Under the pieces are notes generated by a model that was given only the letters and a program-made list of their open reading frames with translations, searched no databases and was not told where the DNA came from. Position numbers and translations under genes: made by a program. 64,000 nucleotides of DNA from Gordonia polyisoprenivorans (GTDB lineage Bacteria; Actinomycetota; Actinomycetes; Mycobacteriales; Mycobacteriaceae), in the NCBI RefSeq assembly GCF_017654315.1, contig NZ_CP072203.1, forward strand, positions 1,860,001-1,924,000, read 5' to 3'. Shown here piece after piece: positions 47,764 to 55,273 of this stretch; position 1 is the stretch's first letter; every line of letters begins with the position of its first letter.

Positions 47764-48134
47764 GGATCTCGGTCGGCTGTGACCTCATCGACGTCGCCGA
47801 TGTCGCGGAGTCCGTCGACACGTTTGGGGACCGCTATCTCCACCGTGTCTACACCGAGCAGGAAGTCGCTGCTTGTGAGGGTCCGGCGTTCGCCGAGCGG
47901 CTCGCTGCGAGGTTCGCGGCGAAAGAAGCCGTGATCAAGGCGCTGCGTATGGTCGACGTCCCGACGCCGCTTCGAGAGATCGAAGTGGTGTCGCGCGCCG
48001 GCGTGCCCTCGGTCGTGCTCTCCGGTGGCGTCGCGCGGTGGGCCGACGCATGTGGTTGGAGTGGCTCGTCGGTGTCGTTGTCGCACACGGGCTCACAGGC
48101 GATGGCGGTCGTGATGGGCTTCGTTCGGGAGTGA
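47760..48134 (+). CDS. Holo-[acyl-carrier-protein] synthase family (AcpS-type phosphopantetheinyl transferase)
   Basis: The protein is 124 residues from ATG 47760 (ATGA overlap). The magnesium-binding motif GCDLIDV (Asp8) and RFAAKEAVIKAL are both present, as in AcpS. It moves 4'-phosphopantetheine from CoA onto a carrier protein. As the last gene of this operon it is probably dedicated to the carrier at 44049-44294. AcpS types usually do not act on NRPS carrier domains, so a separate Sfp-type enzyme is probably needed for the NRPSs. Confidence 0.92.
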   Translation: MRISVGCDLIDVADVAESVDTFGDRYLHRVYTEQEVAACEGPAFAERLAARFAAKEAVIKALRMVDVPTPLREIEVVSRAGVPSVVLSGGVARWADACGWSGSSVSLSHTGSQAMAVVMGFVRE

Positions 48135-48155
48135 TCCACCGATCCCAGTCCGCGG

Positions 48156-48770
48156 TTACGTGCGTGGGTTCGTCGATGTCGTCGACGCCGGACAGCCGAG
48201 CGCGAAAGCCTTTGCGATACCGGTGAATTGGTAGGCGTAGTTGTACATCACGTCGGACGGCCCGGCCGGATACTCCCTGGGCACCGAGCGCATGGTGACG
48301 GCGCCGTTGAAGCATTGTCCGAAGATGTAGCGCGCCCGCACCAGATGATAGCGCCAGGTCACGACGATCACCCGGGTCCAGCCGTGTTGGTCGGCCAGAT
48401 GTTGGGTGAACATCGCCTCGCCGCGCGTGGTCGACGGTGACGGCCGAAAGCAGATGATGTCGATGTCGGGTTGCGGGCGACAGGCGGTGCGCATGACCGG
48501 ATCGTTCGCGGGATAGGGATCGGACAGTACGACGGTCTTCGCGTAGCCCTCGCGAGCGAGGGACAGACCATATTCCTCGCGACCGTCGTGTTCGCCACCG
48601 AGGACGATGACCGCGTCCGCCCGGGTCAGGGAATCGCTGTGGTCGACGTCGAAGAGACGGTGACCTACCCCCAGATAGCCGACCACAAGCGCCACCACCA
48701 GGGCCAATGCCGACAATGCCGCGACTCGTCGGCGTCTCGGACGCGATCCGTCGTTGGTTCGCTGTGGCAT
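48156..48770 (-). CDS. YdcF/SanA-type DUF218 membrane protein
   Basis: From ATG 48770 the protein is 204 residues; the longer frame to 48842 is less likely. One N-terminal transmembrane helix (ALSALALVVALVVGYLG) is followed by a DUF218 domain outside the membrane with ADAVIVLGG, REEYGLSLAREG and VTWRYHLVRARYIF. Relatives (SanA, ElyC, YdcF) affect envelope integrity or polyprenol metabolism; the exact activity is unknown. It converges on the AcpS gene with a 21-nt gap. Confidence 0.82.
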   Translation of the reverse strand: MPQRTNDGSRPRRRRVAALSALALVVALVVGYLGVGHRLFDVDHSDSLTRADAVIVLGGEHDGREEYGLSLAREGYAKTVVLSDPYPANDPVMRTACRPQPDIDIICFRPSPSTTRGEAMFTQHLADQHGWTRVIVVTWRYHLVRARYIFGQCFNGAVTMRSVPREYPAGPSDVMYNYAYQFTGIAKAFALGCPASTTSTNPRT

Positions 48771-48807
48771 GGAGTGCTCTCGTGGGTGAATGGTCGGAGA
48801 ACGAGGC

Positions 48808-49962
48808 CTACTCGAATCGGTGCCGCAGCGTCCTGCGATCAACCTTACCCGGGCCGCGGGTGGGCAACTCTGCCACGACGATCACCTCGCGCGGTGCGGC
48901 GTAGCGATCGAGCCGCTCGGTGACCGCGTCCTGAAGGCGTTGTGCGTCCACCGAACCCGAATCGGACTCCACGACGACGGCGACCACCTTCTCGCCGAGA
49001 CGAGCGTCGGGCAGCCCGATCACAGCGCATTCGGCGACCGCGGGGTCCTCGACGATGACTGCCTCGACGACCTGCGGGAGGATCGTGAGCCCGCCGGAGG
49101 AGATGGCTTCGTCGGCGCGGCCGATGATCCGTAGGACGCCGTCGTCGACACGTCCGAGGTCGTCGGTACGGAAGGTGCCTGGCGTGGCGAAGGCCGGATG
49201 GTCGGGGAGCAGGCGATAGCCGTGCGCGACCATCGGTCCGGTGAGTTCGACGCGCCCGATGCCGTCGGCGCTCGCCCCGTCCAGGGTGATCTGCATGCCG
49301 TGCAACGGAATGCCGTCGTAGACGCAACCGCCCGCTGTCTCACTCATCCCATAGGTGCGCACGATCGGGATATCTGCCTCGATCGCCCTGTGCAGCAACG
49401 GTTGTGGAGTGGCCGCGCCGCCGACGAGCAGGGCGTCGACGGCGGCGAGCGCGGCAGCGGCGCGCGGCGAGTCGAGGACCTTGACGAGTTGGGTGGGCAC
49501 CAGCGAGGTGTAGCGGCGCGGACCCTCGAAACGATCGAGGGCGTCGGCGAAGGCGTCCGGATCAAAACCCGCCGACAGGTCGAGGACGGCGGGGATGTGC
49601 CCGGCGGCCAACGCGCGCAACAACACCTGCAGTCCGGCAATGTGGTGCGGCGGCAGCGCGAGCAGCCAATTGCCCTCGCCGCCGAGATGGTCGGCGGTCG
49701 CGTGGGCCGAGGCGGCGAGGGTGGCGGGCGTGTGCTGCGAGCCCTTGGGGGTGCCGGTGCTGCCGGAGGTGGCGATGATCAGCGAGACGTCGTCGGCGAC
49801 GTCGGCCCCGATTCCGAAGGCGTCGTGCAGGATTCGCGACTCATGATCTGAGGCCGGGACCGGAGCGAAGGCCGCCGAACCGTCGAGGATGGCGCGGAGG
49901 TCGTCGAGATGGTCGAGGACCCGCGGGCCGGGCGGTAGGGGGAGGGGACGCAGGGGTTTCAG
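48808..49962 (-). CDS. menE: o-Succinylbenzoate-CoA ligase, menaquinone biosynthesis, with CTG start
   Basis: This adenylate-forming ligase activates o-succinylbenzoate to its CoA ester. The core motif IATSGSTGTPKG is encoded around 49741-49775, and downstream are VRTYGMSETAGGC, DDLGRVDD and the C-terminal GPGKVDRRTL with the catalytic lysine. Any ATG/GTG/TTG start (the first is near 49626) would remove the ATP-binding motif. Reading upstream, the frame stays open to CTG 49962-49960, which overlaps the previous gene's TGA as CTGA, and an in-frame stop lies four codons farther up. CTG is therefore the likely start (384 residues). Gene order with DUF3349, a small membrane protein and pitA matches the mycobacterial menE region. 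Confidence 0.88.
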   Translation of the reverse strand: MKPLRPLPLPPGPRVLDHLDDLRAILDGSAAFAPVPASDHESRILHDAFGIGADVADDVSLIIATSGSTGTPKGSQHTPATLAASAHATADHLGGEGNWLLALPPHHIAGLQVLLRALAAGHIPAVLDLSAGFDPDAFADALDRFEGPRRYTSLVPTQLVKVLDSPRAAAALAAVDALLVGGAATPQPLLHRAIEADIPIVRTYGMSETAGGCVYDGIPLHGMQITLDGASADGIGRVELTGPMVAHGYRLLPDHPAFATPGTFRTDDLGRVDDGVLRIIGRADEAISSGGLTILPQVVEAVIVEDPAVAECAVIGLPDARLGEKVVAVVVESDSGSVDAQRLQDAVTERLDRYAAPREVIVVAELPTRGPGKVDRRTLRHRFE

Positions 49963-50435
49963 GGCTGGTCCTCATCGGGGGTGGGTGGGTCTCGAGGCTC
50001 GTCGCTGGCGCTCCTCGCACCTCGACCATCGGGGAACGGCTCGTCGCTGGCGCTCCTCGCACCTCGACCATCGGGGAACGGCTCGTCGCTGGAACGGGGA
50101 GCATCGGAGTCGGTCGGGGAGGGTGGATTCAGCGGGGAGTCGTCGAAGGGGAAGCCGTGCTCTTCGAGGTACTGCTGCACGCGGGCGAGGTCGGCCTCGT
50201 GCGGAAGTTCCTGGGTGACCGCGGAGATCTTCACCCCGGCGTCGATCTTCGAGATGGGTTCCGGCGGTGGGGCCGCCTCGCTGATCAGTTCACCCGACAC
50301 GTGCTCGACCTCGTCCTCGGACAGTTGGCGTCGGAGGATGGCCAGGAGCGGTACGTAGTCGTGGTCGGGCACGCCCTGCGGGTATCCGGCGCGCAACCAC
50401 GCGATGATCCTGGCGACCAGCGGTCGATCGGACAT
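49959..50435 (-). CDS. DUF3349 protein with repeat-derived C-terminal tail
   Basis: From ATG 50435 the protein is 158 residues. The conserved part (~1-105), with LVARIIAWLRAGYPQGVP and YVPLLAILRRQLSEDEV, is the DUF3349 fold found beside menE in mycobacteria; function unknown. From ~120 on the protein is Pro/Ser/Asp-rich and contains two copies of SDEPFPDGRGARSA produced by a 42-bp DNA repeat. Its stop overlaps the menE CTG. Confidence 0.85.
   Translation of the reverse strand: MSDRPLVARIIAWLRAGYPQGVPDHDYVPLLAILRRQLSEDEVEHVSGELISEAAPPPEPISKIDAGVKISAVTQELPHEADLARVQQYLEEHGFPFDDSPLNPPSPTDSDAPRSSDEPFPDGRGARSASDEPFPDGRGARSASDEPRDPPTPDEDQP
49998..50092. repeat. 42-bp tandem repeat related to the intergenic REP-like family, inside a coding 3' end
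   Basis: Full copies lie at 49998-50039 and 50040-50081 and a partial copy follows. The core GTCGCTGGCGCTCCTCGCAC and the flanking CTCGACCATCGGGGAACGG correspond, in reverse complement, to the elements at 7053-7313 (compare GTCGAGGTGCGACGAGC...GAGCCTCGAGAC). The insertion has kept the reading frame. Confidence 0.75.
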
Positions 50436-50518
50436 CACACACCCCCTTCTCGTCTGCGGGCCCAACCCTTCGCCGATTGTAGGACGCAAGGCGCGTGGGC
50501 CGATTGATGGATATGCAG

Positions 50519-50561
50519 CGAACAACCCGGCGCCTGGCGAGCAGGTCGTCCGGGTTGTTCG
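50519..50561 (-). terminator. Perfect 12-bp hairpin between the two DUF3349 genes
   Basis: The arms are CGAACAACCCGG (50519-50530) and CCGGGTTGTTCG (50550-50561) with a 19-nt loop. It lies just after the stop of the upstream DUF3349 gene and before the start of the next, so it probably terminates or attenuates the pitA-side transcript. No T-run follows. Confidence 0.55.
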
Positions 50562-50586
50562 GCGCCGCGTGGGCGCTGGATGGAAC

Positions 50587-50892
50587 TCAGGCCGTTGCCG
50601 GTGAGGCGGCCAGTGGCCAACCGACGGCGGCCAGTCGAGAGGCCACCTGATTGATCTCCGCATCGGTCGGCTGGGTCTCGGTGACCTCGAGGATCGCCTG
50701 CTTGATGCGCTCGGGCGTCACCGGGGAGTCGGCGGCGCGATCCTTGGCCAGGACGAGCGCCACGTTGGTGACCTCTTCCTCGGTGAGAGTCCGCATCAGC
50801 AGGGCGAGCAGGGGCGGGAAATCGGTGGGCGGAACGCCATCTGGATAACCCTTGCGAATCCAGTTGACGGCAGAGTCGAACAGTGAGGACAT
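50587..50892 (-). CDS. DUF3349 protein
   Basis: The protein is 101 residues, with SAVNWIRKGYPDGVPPTDFPPLLALL and EEEVTNVALVL. It is a second, minimal member of the family represented at 49959-50435, without the repeat tail, which suggests a tandem duplication. Function is unknown. It lies in line with the small membrane protein and pitA. Confidence 0.85.
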   Translation of the reverse strand: MSSLFDSAVNWIRKGYPDGVPPTDFPPLLALLMRTLTEEEVTNVALVLAKDRAADSPVTPERIKQAILEVTETQPTDAEINQVASRLAAVGWPLAASPATA

Positions 50893-50929
50893 GATCGCCT
50901 TTCGCGATGTGGACGAGATGTCGGGAGGA

Positions 50930-51214
50930 TCAGCTGTAGGCCCAGTCGGGGAAGATCTGCCAGTCGAAGTAATAGGACAGCGTCTGGCGGGTCACCCACA
51001 GCAGACCGACGACGATCGCGGCGATGACGATGGCGAAGAACAGATAGCCCAGGGCCTTCAGCGCCGGATTGGGTGCGATGATCGTGCCGTCGGCATTGGC
51101 GTCACCGGCGCCGGCCGAGTGCAACCGCATGCCGACGGCGAAGAGGGCGGGCAGTCCGGCACCGAAGATCATGCCGATGACGAGAACCTTGAGGATGGCT
51201 TCGAGGATGTCCAT
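50930..51214 (-). CDS. Small two-helix membrane protein next to pitA
   Basis: The protein is 94 residues with two hydrophobic helices (~5-30 and ~53-75) and a short loop between them. In mycobacteria an equivalent small membrane protein gene sits between pitA and the DUF3349/menE genes. It lies 23 nt after pitA in the same direction, so it may be an accessory of phosphate uptake (inference). Confidence 0.8.
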   Translation of the reverse strand: MDILEAILKVLVIGMIFGAGLPALFAVGMRLHSAGAGDANADGTIIAPNPALKALGYLFFAIVIAAIVVGLLWVTRQTLSYYFDWQIFPDWAYS

Positions 51215-51237
51215 GAGAGTGAGGTCCTTCCCGGCCG

Positions 51238-52458
51238 TCAGGCGAGGGTGGCGGGCTTGTCGGCGGAAGTGTCGTCAGCCGGGATGATCGAGTTGGTGGA
51301 CTCGTCCCATTCGGCGTTGACGTTGTTGGAGTCGACCTTGTTCTGCTGTGCGCGCCAGTACATGTAGCTCGACGCGGCCACCAGCAGCAGGAAGATGACG
51401 ATCGCGCCGGTGACGTCACCGAGCAGATGTCCCAGTCCATAGCAGACGGCGCCGACGATGCCGGCGGCCGGCAGCGTGGTGACCCAGGCGACGACCATGC
51501 GGGCCGCGACCGACCAGCGGACCTGCGCGCCCTTCTTGCCGACACCGGAACCGAGGATCGAGCCGGTGGCGACCTGGGTGGTCGACAGGGCCATGCCGGC
51601 GGCGCTCGAGGTCAGGATGATCGCGGCCGAGGAGGCTTCGGCGGCCATGCCCTGCGGGGAGGTGATCTCGACGAGTCCCTTGCCCAGCGTGCGGATGATG
51701 CGCCAGCCGCCCAGGTAGGTGCCCAGGGCGATCGCCGCGGCGCAGCTGAACACGACCCAGATGGGCAGGCCGTGCTTGACCGAGGAGGCGTCGAGGTGGT
51801 TGGTGGAGATCAGGGCGAGGGCGATGACACCCATCGTCTTCTGTGCGTCACCGGTGCCGTGGGCCAGTGAGACCAGCGAGGCGGTGACGATCTGGCCGGA
51901 GCGGAAACCGCTTTCCTGGCGTGAGACAAGCACTTTCGCGGTGATCTTGAAGACCAGCCAGGTGCCGACCGCGGCCACCGCGCAAGCGATGAACGGCGAT
52001 GCCAGCGCCGGGATGATGATCTTGGAGAGCACGCCGTGCCAGTCGATGCCGCTGGTGCCCATGGCTGCGATACCGGAGCCGATGAGTCCGCCGAACAGGG
52101 CGTGGCTGGAGCTCGACGGCAGGCCGAACAGCCAGGTGAAGAGGTTCCACAGGATGCCGCCGATGAGGCCGGCGAAGATGATCAGCAGGGCTTCGTTGGC
52201 GCTGATGCCGCCGACGAGTCCGCCCGATTTGCTCTGCAGGTGCAGGACGTTCTTGGTGATGGTGGCAGCGACCTCGACAGAGAGGAACGCACCCACCAGG
52301 TTCAGTATCGCCGACAACCCGACGGCGACCTTGGGCTTGAGTGCGCCGGTGGCGATGGAGGTCGCCATGGCGTTGCCGGTGTCGTGGAATCCGTTGGTGA
52401 AGTCGAAGCCCAGTGCTGTGATGATCAACAGCACGAGAATCAGCATCTCTCCGCTCAT
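51238..52458 (-). CDS. pitA: Low-affinity inorganic phosphate transporter (PiT family)
   Basis: From ATG 52458 the protein is 406 residues with about ten transmembrane helices. Both PiT signatures are present: GFDFTNGFHDTGNAMATS near the N-terminus, and LVSLAHGTGDAQKTMGVIAL in the second half. The GLPSSSSHALFGGLIG segment is also typical. It imports phosphate using the ion gradient. A possible PHO-box-like repeat lies upstream at 52564-52585. Confidence 0.94.
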   Translation of the reverse strand: MSGEMLILVLLIITALGFDFTNGFHDTGNAMATSIATGALKPKVAVGLSAILNLVGAFLSVEVAATITKNVLHLQSKSGGLVGGISANEALLIIFAGLIGGILWNLFTWLFGLPSSSSHALFGGLIGSGIAAMGTSGIDWHGVLSKIIIPALASPFIACAVAAVGTWLVFKITAKVLVSRQESGFRSGQIVTASLVSLAHGTGDAQKTMGVIALALISTNHLDASSVKHGLPIWVVFSCAAAIALGTYLGGWRIIRTLGKGLVEITSPQGMAAEASSAAIILTSSAAGMALSTTQVATGSILGSGVGKKGAQVRWSVAARMVVAWVTTLPAAGIVGAVCYGLGHLLGDVTGAIVIFLLLVAASSYMYWRAQQNKVDSNNVNAEWDESTNSIIPADDTSADKPATLA

Positions 52459-52563
52459 GGGCAATATCATGCGTCCGAGGGTGCCGATCCGCATAAATTC
52501 CGCTCTGCCAACCATTGTGCAGATCGGCATCATGACCTGCATGTTTGCCGTCTTCGTCGGGTT

Positions 52564-52585
52564 ATTCATCTACTGTTCATCCAAC
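52564..52585. promoter_or_regulatory. PHO-box-like direct repeat between pitA and the LLM oxidoreductase
   Basis: Two adjacent 11-nt units, ATTCATCTACT and GTTCATCCAAC, match the spacing and GTTCAYY core of actinobacterial phosphate-response boxes (PhoP/RegX3 type). It lies about 106 bp upstream of pitA in the divergent region, reading toward the plus-strand gene. Two units by eye is modest evidence. Confidence 0.4.
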
Positions 52586-52672
52586 TGCACCCGCCGGTAC
52601 ATCTAAACCGATGCGAACGAACGATCGGACGGGGCTCTGGGTGCGCGTCGCGATGTGGAAGAATTCGCCGTC

Positions 52673-53737
52673 ATGACGTCGATGAAACTGGGCATGCCGA
52701 TCAACTACGCCGGTGACTTCCGCGAGACGATGGACAATCTCGCCGACTTCGAGAAGGCCGGCGTCGCCCGGGTCACCGTCCCCGAGGCGTACAGCTTCGA
52801 CGCGGTCAGTCAGCTCGGCTACATCGCCGCCAAGACCGAGAAGATGGAACTGCAGACCGGCATCCTGCCGATGTTCTCGCGTACCCCATCGAATCTCGCG
52901 ATGACCGCCGCGGGAATGGATTACATCAGCGGCGGACGATTCATCCTGGGCATCGGGGCGTCGGGGCCGCAGGTGATCGAGGGCTTCCACGGTGTCAAGT
53001 ACGACTACCCCGTTGGCCGGGCCCGCGAGAACGCCGAGATCTGCCGGAAGATCTGGCGCCGGGAGAAAACCGACTACCAGGGCCGCCACTACACCCTGCC
53101 GCTGACGAAAGAAGACGGCGGCACCGGATTGGGCAAGGCGCTCAAGATCATCAATCACCCTGTGCGCGATCGCATTCCGATGCTCCTTGCCGCGATCGGC
53201 CCGAAGAACACCGAGTTGGCGGCCGAGCTGTTCGAGGAGTTCCAGCCGTTCCTGTTCCACCCCGAGTACGTCGAGGCAGCCTTCGGTGAGCCGCTTGCGG
53301 CCGGCAAGGCCAAGCGCGATCCGTCGCTGGGCGAACTGGGGATCGTGGTACAGGCGAGCGCACTGATCTCCGAGGACACCGAGCAGATCGAGGTGGCGAT
53401 GCAGCATGTGCGCAACCACGCCGCTCTCTACATCGGCGGCATGGGTGCGCGTGGCAAGAACTTCTACAACACCCTGGCGGTGCGCTACGGCTACGCCGAC
53501 GAGGCCAAGCTGATCCAGGATCTCTACCTCGACGGCAAGAAGGCCGAGGCCGCGGCCGCTGTGCCCGACGACCTGGTGCGGGCGATGAGCCTGATCGGTC
53601 CGCGCTCGCTGGTGGCCGAACGCGTCGAGGCGTTCGCCCAGTCGGGTGTCACCGTCGTCCTCGCGGGGCCGCTGGCGCCCACGCACGCGGAGCGGGTGGC
53701 GACCATGGAAGGATTGTCGGAGATCCTCGCCGGCTGA
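52673..53737 (+). CDS. LLM-class, probably F420-dependent oxidoreductase
   Basis: From ATG 52673 the protein is 354 residues, a luciferase-like TIM barrel. MKLGMPINYAGDF, VTVPEAYSFDAVSQLGYIAA, TGILPMFSRTP and GRFILGIGASGPQV are typical of mycobacterial F420-dependent members such as the Rv3520c group. Substrate unknown. It is divergent from pitA and followed by a strong hairpin. No link to the carbohydrate genes is visible. Confidence 0.88.
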   Translation: MTSMKLGMPINYAGDFRETMDNLADFEKAGVARVTVPEAYSFDAVSQLGYIAAKTEKMELQTGILPMFSRTPSNLAMTAAGMDYISGGRFILGIGASGPQVIEGFHGVKYDYPVGRARENAEICRKIWRREKTDYQGRHYTLPLTKEDGGTGLGKALKIINHPVRDRIPMLLAAIGPKNTELAAELFEEFQPFLFHPEYVEAAFGEPLAAGKAKRDPSLGELGIVVQASALISEDTEQIEVAMQHVRNHAALYIGGMGARGKNFYNTLAVRYGYADEAKLIQDLYLDGKKAEAAAAVPDDLVRAMSLIGPRSLVAERVEAFAQSGVTVVLAGPLAPTHAERVATMEGLSEILAG

Positions 53738-53779
53738 CCTCGAGCCCGAGCTCGAAGAAGGCCCGAGCGCATATTCGTC

Positions 53780-53813
53780 CTGCCCCTTTTCCGCACCAGC
53801 GGGAAAGGGGCAG
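53780..53813 (+). terminator. Strong hairpin terminator after the LLM oxidoreductase
   Basis: The arms are CTGCCCCTTTTCCGC (53780-53794) and GCGGGAAAGGGGCAG (53799-53813), 15 bp with one G-T pair and a 4-nt loop. It is 43 nt after the stop codon. The T-run is short, as usual in actinobacteria. Confidence 0.75.
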
Positions 53814-53862
53814 CTCTGTCTGGATCACCTGATCGGACTATTCGCACCGAACATCGGAACTG

Positions 53863-53879
53863 TGATGTATAACACATCA
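53863..53879. promoter_or_regulatory. 17-bp operator-like palindrome
   Basis: TGATGTATAACACATCA reads almost the same on both strands (7 of 8 pairs around a central A). It lies about 190 bp upstream of the second EPS operon and looks like a dimeric repressor site (GntR or TetR type). No regulator is encoded in the window. Confidence 0.4.
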
Positions 53880-54070
53880 GCGGTCCGGTTGTGGGCGCTG
53901 GATACCGTGCATCGCGCTCCGCAGTCCACTCGGCGCGCCATTCTGCAATGCGATCAGCTATGAATTTGCTCTCTTGGGTTGCCGATTCTGCACTGAAAAT
54001 GCGAGAGTCTACGAGGACTCATCAATTAGATGTAGGCAAAGACGGCAATAGAACAATGGAATCTTGAGGG

Positions 54071-55273
54071 ATGGACGGGGGTCTCATCTCTGGATTCGAT
54101 CCGGAATGGACCCCGATGGCACACACCCCCCACCCTGTGGCCGCTTCATCACGCGATGCGGCGACCACCGAGAGCGTGGCGACCCCGAACTCGGCCGTCG
54201 CGCCGGTCCGGGTTCACATGACCGGCGCGGAGTGGTTCGCAACGACCAGGGGTGGGCTCAACCGCTACTTCACGGACCTCTTCGACGCGATGAAGCGTCA
54301 TCCCGGCGTGGACGTCAGCGGCAGTGCCTTCGGTGCCCCGAGCGACGGCGGCAATTCTCTCGGACCTGCTACCGGGTCCACCTTCCGGCGGGTCCGCACC
54401 GCCTTCGGTGATCGGATCGGGGCGTCGGAGAACGCGGTTCTGGACCGGCATTTCGCGCTCTACGGTCCGCCGCGTCGCGGATTCGGCGGAAAACGACCAC
54501 TGGTGGTGCACTTCCATGGTCCCTGGGCCGACGAGAGTCGAATGTCGGGGGAGAGTGAGCGGGCTGTTCGGGCCAAGTATCTTCTCGAGCGGCTTCGTTA
54601 TTCCGGTGCCGATCGGTATGTCGTTCTCTCCGAGCATTTCCGAGCCCTTCTCGCCGATCGTTACCACGTACGTCCCGAGCGCATTCGGGTCGTGCCGCCG
54701 GGGGTCGATCTCACCCGGTTTGTTCCTGCCCCGTCGTCGCGGCGGCCGATGTTTCTGTGCGTGCGTCGGCTGGAGAAGCGCATGGGTATCGATGTGCTCA
54801 TCGATGCCTGGCGGCAAGTGGTCGCCGGATACCCCGACGCCCAGCTCGTCATCGTGGGAACCGGAAGTGAGGAATCGTCGCTTCGTGGCCAGGTACACGA
54901 TCACGGGCTCACCGGGTCGGTCACCTTCGAGGGCAATGCGAGTGATCAGCGGCTTGCAGAGCTGTACCGCGAGGCCCTGGCGACAGTGGTCCCGACGGTT
55001 TCGCTGGAGGGCTTCGGGTTGATCGCCCTGGAATCGATGGCCGCCGGGCGGGCGCCGATCGTCACCGATTGTGGCGGGTTGCCCGACTCGGTCCGCGACT
55101 TCGATCCGTCGCTGATCGTTGCACCCGGTGATGCCGATGCCCTCGCCGACCGGCTGTGTAGAGCGCTGACCGGTGATCTGCCGGACCCCGCACGATGCCG
55201 TGCGCAGGCAGAGAAGTTCACCTGGGATGTGGCGGTCGACCGGCACATCGCGATGTATCGGGAGTTGTGCTGA
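54071..55273 (+). CDS. Glycosyltransferase family 4
   Basis: The protein is 400 residues. Acceptor side: RGGLNRYFTDLFDAM and VVHFHGPWADES. Donor side: PMFLCVRRLEKRMGID, LVIVGTGSEE and the E-x7-E motif in LEGFGLIALESMAAG. It is the first gene of the second EPS operon; the next gene begins directly after its stop (TGAATG). Donor unknown. An internal ATG at 54116 is an alternative start that would shorten an otherwise unconserved N-terminus. Confidence 0.88.
   Translation: MDGGLISGFDPEWTPMAHTPHPVAASSRDAATTESVATPNSAVAPVRVHMTGAEWFATTRGGLNRYFTDLFDAMKRHPGVDVSGSAFGAPSDGGNSLGPATGSTFRRVRTAFGDRIGASENAVLDRHFALYGPPRRGFGGKRPLVVHFHGPWADESRMSGESERAVRAKYLLERLRYSGADRYVVLSEHFRALLADRYHVRPERIRVVPPGVDLTRFVPAPSSRRPMFLCVRRLEKRMGIDVLIDAWRQVVAGYPDAQLVIVGTGSEESSLRGQVHDHGLTGSVTFEGNASDQRLAELYREALATVVPTVSLEGFGLIALESMAAGRAPIVTDCGGLPDSVRDFDPSLIVAPGDADALADRLCRALTGDLPDPARCRAQAEKFTWDVAVDRHIAMYRELC

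Larger units (their letters stand above)
53738..54070. other. Intergenic region between the LLM oxidoreductase and the second EPS operon
   Basis: It holds the hairpin at 53780-53813 and the palindrome at 53863-53879, followed by an AT-rich stretch (53955-54065) that should contain the promoter of the EPS operon. No gene is supported. Confidence 0.6.
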
